From Flavivirga amylovorans (GTDB lineage: Bacteria; Bacteroidota; Bacteroidia; Flavobacteriales; Flavobacteriaceae), in NCBI RefSeq assembly GCF_030540875.1, contig NZ_JAUOEM010000001.1:248001-312000 (forward strand): a stretch of DNA of 64,000 nt. Reading direction: 5' to 3'. A program made the position numbers and the translations under genes. This document shows, one piece after another, positions 1 to 7,041 of this stretch. Numbering within the stretch: the first letter of the stretch is position 1; the number at the start of each line of letters is the position of its first letter. Below the pieces are notes generated by a model. The model ran no database searches. It had not been told where the DNA came from and was given only the letters and a program-made list of their open reading frames with translations.

Positions 1-43
1 TGGTATTTAACCTTAATTTTAAATTTTGATGTTTTAAAAACTG

Positions 44-51
44 TATTTTTG
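44..51 (+). promoter_or_regulatory. Bacteroidota -7 box before the phosphatase gene
   Basis: TATTTTTG matches the Bacteroidota -7 consensus TAnnTTTG. A TTG lies upstream at 26-28, but the 15-base spacing is short of the usual 19-21. The box overlaps the TTG codon at 49, which argues that translation starts at the ATG at 73 instead. Confidence 0.45.
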
Positions 52-72
52 AATTGTAAAAACAAAATCATT

Positions 73-1737
73 ATGTTAAAAAATATATTTTCGCTTGTTT
101 TCGTTTTCTTTTTTTGCATGTCCAGTAAGGCGCAAAGTGTTTCAAATGACAACTTAGTAGTTAAAGATGTAATAAAAACTAATCCAAAATTAGTTGTAGG
201 CATTGTAGTAGACCAAATGCGATATGATTATCTAACACGCTTTTATAATAAATTTGGTCAAGGCGGTTTTAAACGTATGATAAATGAAGGTTTTAATTGT
301 AAAAACAATCATTTTAATTATATCCCAACTTATACAGGGCCAGGGCATACATCGGTTTATACTGGTACAACACCAAAATATCATGGCATTATTGGTAATA
401 ATTGGTACGATAAAGAAATTAAAGAAATGGTGTATTGCGCTGGAGATCGTTCTGTTCAATCCGTTGGAACCAAAAGTACAGCAGGCAAGATGTCTCCTCA
501 CAGGATGAAAACATCAACATTTACCGATGAGAATAGATTGTTTACTCAAATGAGAGGTAAGACCATTGGTATTTCTATTAAAGACAGAGGTGCTATTTTA
601 CCGGCAGGTCATACGGCGAATGCAGCTTATTGGTTTCATGGGAAGGATAAAGGTCATTGGATATCCAGTTCGTTTTATATGAACGATTTACCAAAATGGG
701 TAAAAGATTTTAATAGATCTGATGCAGCTGAATCTTATTTTAAAGTTTGGAATACTTTATATGATATCGATTCGTACGTAGAGAGTGGAAGTGATTTAAA
801 TTCATTTGAAGGTGGGTTTAAAGGAAAAGAAACAGCAACATTTCCTTATGACTTAAAGGCGTTAAAAAAAGAAAATGGAGGCTTTGATATTTTAAAGTCT
901 ACTGCTTATGGAAATAGTTTAACTACAGATTTCGCTTTAGCAGCATTAGATGGAGAACAATTAGGAGAAGATGCCATCACGGATGTTTTAACAGTTAGTT
1001 ATTCTAGTACAGATTATATAGGGCATAATTTTGGAGTAAACTCAAAAGAAATTGAAGATACTTATCTGCGTTTAGATAAAGATTTAGAAAGACTATTTAC
1101 TATTCTTGATACCAAAGTAGGGAAAGGAATGTATACTGTGTTTTTAACTGCAGATCATGGTGCAGTAGATGTACCTTCATATTTACAATCTGTTAAAATT
1201 CCTGCTGGGTATTTAAAGAACTCCGAACGCAAAGAAAAATTCCAAAAATTCCTAAAAGATACCTATGGAACAACAGATATTCTGGAAAACATTAGTAATA
1301 ATCAGATTTTCTTAAATAGGGAGAAAATTAAAGCGTTAGGATTAAATTTAAGTGATGTTCAAGAAGCGATTGTGAATGAACAAATAACATATAAAAATAT
1401 TTCAAAGGGCTATACAGCAACAACGATGAGTTCTACTGATTTTACTACCGGAATAGAAGAACTATTACAAAATGGATTTAATCAAAAAAGATCAGGAGAT
1501 ATATTATTAGTAAATGATCCAGCCTATATTTCCTATGGAAAAACGGGATCTACGCATGGTAGTGGTTTGAATTATGATACTCATGTACCGCTTTTGTTTT
1601 TTGGTAAAGGGATAAAGAAAGGTCAGACTTTTCAAAAAACAGTAATAACAGATATTGCACCCACGATGTCTGCACTTTTAAGTATTAGTTTTCCAAACGG
1701 AGCAACTGGCCAACCATTAGAGTTTGTTTTAGATTAG
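73..1737 (+). CDS. PafA-type alkaline phosphatase family protein
   Basis: Secreted or periplasmic phosphomonoesterase of the alkaline phosphatase superfamily. A hydrophobic signal peptide (about residues 1-22, ending SSKAQ) points to export. The metal and catalytic elements of the PafA type are visible: VVDQMR (metal Asp), GPGHTS (nucleophile Thr), a GNNW pair, KDR (the Lys/Arg couple typical of PafA rather than E. coli PhoA), DYIGH, TADHG and STHG for the remaining zinc ligands. I chose ATG 73 (554 aa) because the TTG at 49 lies inside a promoter box and would place charged residues before the signal peptide. The nuclease gene follows after 2 bases, so the two are probably co-transcribed. 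The family assignment is firm; the natural substrate is unknown. Confidence 0.88.
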   Translation: MLKNIFSLVFVFFFCMSSKAQSVSNDNLVVKDVIKTNPKLVVGIVVDQMRYDYLTRFYNKFGQGGFKRMINEGFNCKNNHFNYIPTYTGPGHTSVYTGTTPKYHGIIGNNWYDKEIKEMVYCAGDRSVQSVGTKSTAGKMSPHRMKTSTFTDENRLFTQMRGKTIGISIKDRGAILPAGHTANAAYWFHGKDKGHWISSSFYMNDLPKWVKDFNRSDAAESYFKVWNTLYDIDSYVESGSDLNSFEGGFKGKETATFPYDLKALKKENGGFDILKSTAYGNSLTTDFALAALDGEQLGEDAITDVLTVSYSSTDYIGHNFGVNSKEIEDTYLRLDKDLERLFTILDTKVGKGMYTVFLTADHGAVDVPSYLQSVKIPAGYLKNSERKEKFQKFLKDTYGTTDILENISNNQIFLNREKIKALGLNLSDVQEAIVNEQITYKNISKGYTATTMSSTDFTTGIEELLQNGFNQKRSGDILLVNDPAYISYGKTGSTHGSGLNYDTHVPLLFFGKGIKKGQTFQKTVITDIAPTMSALLSISFPNGATGQPLEFVLD

Positions 1738-1739
1738 TT

Positions 1740-2549
1740 ATGAATAAAAAGACTATTTATTCGCTAATAGCAATTCTTATTGTTTTTGGAATATACGGCT
1801 ATGAGCATTTTTTAGAGGAAGAAGAAACGGTCGAAATTGTTGAAACTGGTAAAGAAGCTAAAGATAATACGAATGAATATTTCTTGCCAACTACTACAAC
1901 AGGTCAAATAATTCATCATGAAGGATATTCATTGTCTTATAGTGAACCACACGAACAAGCAGAATGGGTTGCTTATGAATTAAAAAAAGCCCATTTATCA
2001 AACAGCAATTTTAAACGCCCTTATTTTGAAATTGATAAAGCAGTAAAAACGGGTGCAGCACATTGGAGAAGCTACAAGAACTCTGGATACGATCGTGGAC
2101 ATCTATGTCCGGCTGGAGATAGGCGATATAGCAAAATGGCTCATGATGAAACATTTTTAACAAGTAATATTAGTCCACAAGAGCATGAGTTTAATTCTGG
2201 TATTTGGAATAAACTGGAACAGAAAGTGCGCTATTGGGCCAATAAATACGATGGAGTTTTTGTAGTTACAGGGGGTGTTTTAAAAGGGCAGATGAATACT
2301 ATAGGTGATGACGAAGTATCAGTTCCAAATCAGTTTTATAAAGTGTTAATCGACAATAATTTTGGTAAAACAAAAATGATAGCATTTTTAATGCCTCATA
2401 AAGAATCGAAAGCACCATTATACGAATTTGTTGTTTCTGTAGATACTATTGAAACTTTAACAGGTATAGATTTCTTTCCCCAATTAGATGATACTTTAGA
2501 AACTCAACTTGAATCTTCGAGTAGTTATAAAGGTTGGAGCTTTAATTGA
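1740..2549 (+). CDS. DNA/RNA non-specific endonuclease (NUC1/Serratia type)
   Basis: Sugar-nonspecific nuclease cleaving DNA and RNA, probably held at or released across the inner membrane. Residues 4-23 form one hydrophobic segment followed by an acidic stretch (EEEETVE), so it is either an uncleaved anchor or a signal peptide. The DRGH active-site motif is at residues 118-121, with the general-base His at 121; the Mg-binding Asn is probably N152 in FNSGIWNKLE. Length (269 aa) is normal for the family. It begins 2 bases after the phosphatase stop. Together the pair would release phosphate from extracellular nucleic acids: the nuclease gives (oligo)nucleotides and the phosphatase removes phosphate. 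That joint role is inference. Confidence 0.88.
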   Translation: MNKKTIYSLIAILIVFGIYGYEHFLEEEETVEIVETGKEAKDNTNEYFLPTTTTGQIIHHEGYSLSYSEPHEQAEWVAYELKKAHLSNSNFKRPYFEIDKAVKTGAAHWRSYKNSGYDRGHLCPAGDRRYSKMAHDETFLTSNISPQEHEFNSGIWNKLEQKVRYWANKYDGVFVVTGGVLKGQMNTIGDDEVSVPNQFYKVLIDNNFGKTKMIAFLMPHKESKAPLYEFVVSVDTIETLTGIDFFPQLDDTLETQLESSSSYKGWSFN

Positions 2550-2561
2550 AACAAACGTTTA

Positions 2562-2619
2562 TTCAGAATGAAGTGAATAATCTTTTTGCAATGAGATGCT
2601 TCGATTATAGTTATGACAT
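2562..2619. repeat. Decayed dispersed repeat between convergent genes
   Basis: The stretch carries AATGAAGTGAATAATCT, then TTTTTGCAATGAGATGCTTCG and an ATGACAT end. It resembles, from memory, the palindromic flavobacterial repeat that reads (T)CATTCCGAACGAAGTGAGGAATCT...GATGCTTCG...ATGACA. The left arm is degraded. It fills the gap between the nuclease and the convergent glycosyltransferase. Confidence 0.4.
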
Positions 2620-2620
2620 T

Positions 2621-3469
2621 TTATTTAAACTTACTTAGAATCCCTTTCCAACGTAAATTACGAATAAATATACCTTCTTGTTCTGATACCAAATATGAAA
2701 CTTTACTTTTTTTAGCTTTTAAATAGCCGGATATGTAATTTCTAAATAAAGTAAAACTCCCTTTTTTATAGGCTAGTTTTATAGCTGAAATTAGAGTAAT
2801 TGTAAACCCATAACGCATTTTGTACATGGCTTCTCCTTGTAAATATTTTGAAGCTTTATTATAACTGACACCAGTTGGTTTTAGGTGTTTTACTTTTAAA
2901 GAGTCATCAGTTAAAATATCCCAATTATAAAATTTGGCCAGTAACTCATCTACAGTATCCCAGCCCATGGAAGGTTTCAGCTTGCCTATTTGAAGAAAAC
3001 ATGCTTTTCTATAGGCTTTTAATGCACCACGAATATGATCTTTTCGTGTTAAGTTTTCTAAAATCCAATTATTATTCTTTTCTATATAGCAGAAGCCCGA
3101 AACCATACCTAGTTTTTCATTTTTATTGTAATGATTAGATAATTGTTCTAAATAATTATTTGGAAAAATGAGATCAGCATCAAACTTGCAAATCACATCG
3201 TAGTTATCATCTAAGATCTCATAACCTTTATAAAAGGCATTAATAATCTTAGAGCCTGGTAAATGCTTATCAGATGATTTAGAATTTATTAAATGAATCC
3301 AATCGTGTTTTTTTGCATACCCTTCAACAATATTCTGGGTCTTGTCTGTAGAATTATCATTTACTACCACGAGACGTTTTGGTTTTAAAGATTGCTTAAC
3401 CAAAGAGTCTAAAGTAGCCCCAATAGAGCTTTGCTCGTTATGGGCAGGAATGATTATGTAAAAATTCAT
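2621..3469 (-). CDS. Glycosyltransferase family 2
   Basis: Inverting GT-A glycosyltransferase acting at the cytoplasmic membrane in surface-glycan synthesis. The N-terminal half carries the family hallmarks: PAHNEQ near residue 8, NDNSTDKT near 38, and the metal-binding DAD in KFDADLIF near 97. A WDTVDE motif near residue 170 would hold the catalytic acid. The C-terminus has no clear membrane helices. It is divergent from the second glycosyltransferase (start-to-start spacing 47 bases), and a flippase follows on the other strand, so this is a small glycan locus. Donor and acceptor sugars cannot be read from the sequence. Confidence 0.85.
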   Translation of the reverse strand: MNFYIIIPAHNEQSSIGATLDSLVKQSLKPKRLVVVNDNSTDKTQNIVEGYAKKHDWIHLINSKSSDKHLPGSKIINAFYKGYEILDDNYDVICKFDADLIFPNNYLEQLSNHYNKNEKLGMVSGFCYIEKNNNWILENLTRKDHIRGALKAYRKACFLQIGKLKPSMGWDTVDELLAKFYNWDILTDDSLKVKHLKPTGVSYNKASKYLQGEAMYKMRYGFTITLISAIKLAYKKGSFTLFRNYISGYLKAKKSKVSYLVSEQEGIFIRNLRWKGILSKFK

Positions 3470-3499
3470 AGATCTAGCTAATTAACTTACAAATATCTT

Positions 3500-3507
3500 T
3501 ATTTTTG
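3500..3507 (+). promoter_or_regulatory. Bacteroidota -7 box before the second glycosyltransferase
   Basis: TATTTTTG, a full match to TAnnTTTG, lies 9 bases before ATG 3517, so the leader would be very short. No TTG was found at the expected -33 distance. The box overlaps the TTG codon at 3505, so that codon is unlikely to be the start. Confidence 0.4.
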
Positions 3508-3516
3508 TTTTGTAAT

Positions 3517-4401
3517 ATGGGTATTTTTGAAAAAAACATTTTTGTTGTCATTGTTTCCTATAACGGAGAAAAGTGGCTTGTTAAAAATTTAGAAAGTTTA
3601 AAACAATCGCTATTTCCTATTAAAACGATTGTAATTGACAATAGTTCTTCAGATAATACGGTTGAGATCGTAAAATCATTTTCCGATGTACAATTAATTT
3701 TAAGTGAAAAGAACCTCGGGTTTGGAAAAGCTAATAATTTAGGAATTAAAGAGGCATTAGAACAAGGTGCCGATTATGTCTTTCTTCTAAATCAAGATAC
3801 GTGGGTGTATCCAGAAACTATCGGAAATTTAATTAGAGTTGCTGAGCTTGATGAAAATTATGGGATTTTAAGTCCACTTCATTTTTCAAGAGATGAAAAT
3901 GTATTAGATGAAAATTTTGAAACTTATTGGAACAGAAAGACTAATGCTATTTCAGAAAACGTAGATGAAGTCCCTTTTGTAAATGCAGCAGCATGGTTAA
4001 TTTCTAAGCAAGTCATTGAAAAAGTGGGATACTTTGAACCTATGTTTAACCACTATGGTGAAGATCGAAATTATGTAGATAGAGTACAATATCATCGTTA
4101 TAAAACTGTCATTGTAAAAGATGCAAAAATTTGTCATGACAGGGATATTATAAGAAACTTTAACAAAGACAGTATTCAATCTAAATATAAGATACTAGGA
4201 GACGTCTTAAATGTTAATTATTCCTTGTTCGTAGCCTATTTAAAGGGTTTTCGGTCGGTTTTTGGCTTGCCAAAATATTTTTATAAATATTATACGTTGC
4301 CTCAAGTAATACAATTATTTTTTAAATTAAGTACCTATTATTTAGTATTGAAGGTGAAGGCCTTTAGTATTATAAAAAAACGAGGAGGATATAAAACATG
4401 A
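3517..4401 (+). CDS. Glycosyltransferase family 2, rhamnosyltransferase-like
   Basis: Cytoplasmic GT2 enzyme of the WbbL/rhamnosyltransferase-like subgroup, adding a sugar to a growing lipid-linked glycan. VSYNGEKW at the N-terminus, IDNSSSDNT near residue 45 and the diagnostic ENLGFGKANNLGI near 75 are visible, with NQDT as the probable DXD equivalent. ATG 3517 (294 aa) is preferred over an in-frame TTG at 3505, because that codon is part of the -7 box. Its stop overlaps the start of the flippase by 4 bases (ATGA), so the two are translationally coupled. The sugar donor is unknown. Confidence 0.86.
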   Translation: MGIFEKNIFVVIVSYNGEKWLVKNLESLKQSLFPIKTIVIDNSSSDNTVEIVKSFSDVQLILSEKNLGFGKANNLGIKEALEQGADYVFLLNQDTWVYPETIGNLIRVAELDENYGILSPLHFSRDENVLDENFETYWNRKTNAISENVDEVPFVNAAAWLISKQVIEKVGYFEPMFNHYGEDRNYVDRVQYHRYKTVIVKDAKICHDRDIIRNFNKDSIQSKYKILGDVLNVNYSLFVAYLKGFRSVFGLPKYFYKYYTLPQVIQLFFKLSTYYLVLKVKAFSIIKKRGGYKT

Positions 4402-5861
4402 AAAATACGAGTGAACAAAAGCAAGTATTTTGGTTTACAATAATTAATTATTTGGGTATAGCCATTGGTGTTATTTCCACGGTTTTTATATACCCCAAAG
4501 ACAAGGAGTTTCTAGGGATTTTCGGTTACATTTATGCCATTGCAGGATTATTATTTCCAGTAATGATATTTGGTGCAGGTCAAGCATTAATTAATTTTTA
4601 CCCAACAGTTAGTAACACTAATCAAAGACAGTTATTCAAATATGGTATAGCCACAATATTTGTGATAAGTAGTGTTCTTTTTTTTGGGGTGCTAATAGTA
4701 GGCACTTTTTTTACGATAGAAAATTATAAATATGTGTTTTATGCTTTTCCTATAGGAATATCATTAGCATTTATCGAGTTATTTAAACGTCAAGCAACCA
4801 ATCTTAATAAACTATCCATACCTACCTTATTTGAAAAGATCATACCCAAAATAGCATTGCCAACAGTCTTTATTTTACTACTGTCAGGTTTCTTTGAAGT
4901 TGAAGAAGCCTTAGTTGCTCTTATTATTTCTTATTTTATCCTTTTAGGCTGTTTATCTATATATGTTTTTAAACATTATAAAATTAGTTTAGACTTTCGT
5001 TTTAAATCACTTTTTTCACAAATACCTAAGAAGGAATATTATAGATATAGTTTTTTTGCTTTTTTAGGGAGTTTTGGATCTTTTTTAGCGTTTCGTCTAG
5101 ATGCGCTAATGATTCCCGAATTTCTTTCTTTTGAAGCCAATGGAACATATCGTATTGGCGTTACTTTAGCTTCAGTAATAGCCATTCCGGCAACAGGAGT
5201 ATTTTCAATTTATGCACCATTAGTTTCTAAATATATAAAGAATCAAGATATTGATATGCTAGGCACAAAGTATGTTGAAAACGCTAAACTCCTATTTTTT
5301 GTTGGTGCCATTTTATATGGAGCCATTGTTTTAGGTATAGACTCGTTTTTTGAATTATTACCAACGTATGATAAGTTAGTTGATACGATACCTATTATCT
5401 TTATACTGGGAGCTAATGTTTTATTTAATATGTCTACAGGTTTTAGTTCTGAAATTATTTCATATTCTAAGTACTATAGGACTAATATTATTTTAATTTT
5501 AATTTTAGTTGTTTTAAATATTGGATTGAATTTATACGTCTTAATCCTAACAGATTATGGAATAATAGGCGTGGCTTGGGCTTCATTTATTGCGATGGCA
5601 GTTTTTAACCTATTCAAGATATTTTATATTTATAAGAAATTTAAAATATTACCTTTTGATAAAGCGTACTTTAATTTATTTTTAATAACTCTTTTTGTAG
5701 GTATGGTTTTTTATTGGATACCAGAAATGCAGAATAATATTGTTAGCATATTAGTAAAGTCATGCGCATTTATTTTGGCAATGGTTTACATTGTTTTTAA
5801 ACTTAAGTTAATCTATTCGTTGAATTATTGGATAGATAAAATTTTTAGAACTATAAGGTAG
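4398..5861 (+). CDS. Polysaccharide flippase (Wzx/MATE-like, oligosaccharide exporter family)
   Basis: Integral inner-membrane protein with about twelve to fourteen hydrophobic segments along 487 residues, the size and pattern of the MOP superfamily of lipid-linked oligosaccharide flippases. It would move the undecaprenyl-linked product of the two adjacent glycosyltransferases to the periplasm. No obvious catalytic motif is expected. The start overlaps the preceding stop by 4 bases, which decides the start and shows an operon. The gene set lacks a recognisable polymerase, so either the unit is exported as a short oligosaccharide or the polymerase lies elsewhere. Confidence 0.82.
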   Translation: MKNTSEQKQVFWFTIINYLGIAIGVISTVFIYPKDKEFLGIFGYIYAIAGLLFPVMIFGAGQALINFYPTVSNTNQRQLFKYGIATIFVISSVLFFGVLIVGTFFTIENYKYVFYAFPIGISLAFIELFKRQATNLNKLSIPTLFEKIIPKIALPTVFILLLSGFFEVEEALVALIISYFILLGCLSIYVFKHYKISLDFRFKSLFSQIPKKEYYRYSFFAFLGSFGSFLAFRLDALMIPEFLSFEANGTYRIGVTLASVIAIPATGVFSIYAPLVSKYIKNQDIDMLGTKYVENAKLLFFVGAILYGAIVLGIDSFFELLPTYDKLVDTIPIIFILGANVLFNMSTGFSSEIISYSKYYRTNIILILILVVLNIGLNLYVLILTDYGIIGVAWASFIAMAVFNLFKIFYIYKKFKILPFDKAYFNLFLITLFVGMVFYWIPEMQNNIVSILVKSCAFILAMVYIVFKLKLIYSLNYWIDKIFRTIR

Positions 5862-5869
5862 GGCAATTA

Positions 5870-6928
5870 TTAATGCTTATAAACAATGGCATTTATGTTC
5901 ATGCCTGCTCCAACACTTGCAAAAATAATGACATCACCTTTGCTTATCGTTTGGTTTGCTATATCACCTTTTAGTATCATATCATATAAAGTAGGAACAG
6001 TTGCAACACTTGAATTGCCTAGTTTGCCAATGGTCATAGGCATAATACTTTCTGGCATCTCTAAGTTGTGTAATTTATAGAAACGTTTTACTATAGCTTC
6101 ATCCATTTTTTCATTAGCTTGATGGATGAGTATTTTTTTTACGTCTTTAATATCAACACCGCTTTTTTCAAGGCATGACTTCATGGCTAAAGGCACATTA
6201 TTTAATGCAAACTCATAAATCTTTCTGCCATACATTTTTATGTATCGACGCTTTTCATCTATTTCATGGTTATTGGTTTCACCAAAATAAATAAAATGAG
6301 ATTCATTTAAGGTAAAAGTTGCTGTCTCATGAGCAATAATACCGCCTGTCTCGTTTGTGTTTTCAATAACTACAGCCCCAGCACCATCACTATAAATCAT
6401 GGAATCTCTATCATGTTTATCTATTATACGAGATAGGGTTTCTGCTCCAATAACCAGACACTTTTTAGCAATGCCAGATTTTATAAAAGCATTTGCTTGA
6501 ATAACACCTTCTATCCATCCTGGACAACCAAATAAAAGATCATACCCAACACATTTTGAATTTTCAATTTTTAAAAGATGTTTTACTCTGGAAGCTATAC
6601 TTGGCACCGTGTCACTTTGCTCAGTGTTGTATTTAACATCACCATAATTATGAGCAACAATAATATAATCTAAATCCTCTTTGTTGATTTTTGCATTTTC
6701 AATAGATTTTTCGGCAGCAAAGAAGGCAATATCAGATGTGTTTAGGTCAGGTTTAGCATAACGCCTTTCGTTGATACCAGTTATAGCTTTAAACTTTTCA
6801 ACAATAACTTCATTTGGAGAATTGATTATTGAACCATCACTATTTAAAAATTCATGTTCATAGAAATCCTCATTCTTTTCAATAGTTTCCGGAATATAAC
6901 TTCCTGTTCCCGTAATCTTAATATTCAT
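5870..6928 (-). CDS. 3-oxoacyl-ACP synthase III family protein (FabH-like ketosynthase)
   Basis: Thiolase-fold condensing enzyme. The KASIII triad is intact: Cys135 in FGCPGW, His269 in IHQAN and Asn305 in GNSS. The FabH signature MYGRKIYEFA is near residue 232. At 352 aa it is a little longer than housekeeping FabH (about 320-330) and has an N-terminal insertion around residues 20-45. It may therefore be a specialised paralogue starting fatty-acid or secondary-metabolite chains rather than the essential FabH. No acyl carrier protein or other biosynthetic gene adjoins it. An inverted repeat lies just upstream of its start (6936-7007). Confidence 0.82.
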   Translation of the reverse strand: MNIKITGTGSYIPETIEKNEDFYEHEFLNSDGSIINSPNEVIVEKFKAITGINERRYAKPDLNTSDIAFFAAEKSIENAKINKEDLDYIIVAHNYGDVKYNTEQSDTVPSIASRVKHLLKIENSKCVGYDLLFGCPGWIEGVIQANAFIKSGIAKKCLVIGAETLSRIIDKHDRDSMIYSDGAGAVVIENTNETGGIIAHETATFTLNESHFIYFGETNNHEIDEKRRYIKMYGRKIYEFALNNVPLAMKSCLEKSGVDIKDVKKILIHQANEKMDEAIVKRFYKLHNLEMPESIMPMTIGKLGNSSVATVPTLYDMILKGDIANQTISKGDVIIFASVGAGMNINAIVYKH

Positions 6929-6935
6929 GAGAGAA

Positions 6936-7007
6936 AAATTTGCCCTTAATTGTTTCTTGGTATTAGTAATCGATACAAGTTACTTGTTTTAAATTAAAGG
7001 CAAATTT
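6936..7007. promoter_or_regulatory. Inverted repeat upstream of the ketosynthase gene
   Basis: AAATTTGCCCTTAATT (6936-6951) and AATTAAAGGCAAATTT (6992-7007) are inverted copies matching at 15 of 16 positions, 40 bases apart. A smaller palindrome, CAAGTTACTTG, sits between them near 6976. The structure occupies the gap between gcvP and the ketosynthase, both on the minus strand. It could be an operator pair, a stem around the promoter or a short repeat element. Confidence 0.4.
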
Positions 7008-7041
7008 TGTTTTATTTTAATTTACGATGTTCAAGGAGCCT

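Noticed and set aside
49-72. TTG start 24 bases upstream of the phosphatase ATG
   Set aside because: The TTG is part of the -7 box TATTTTTG at 44-51; the ATG at 73 starts the signal peptide cleanly.
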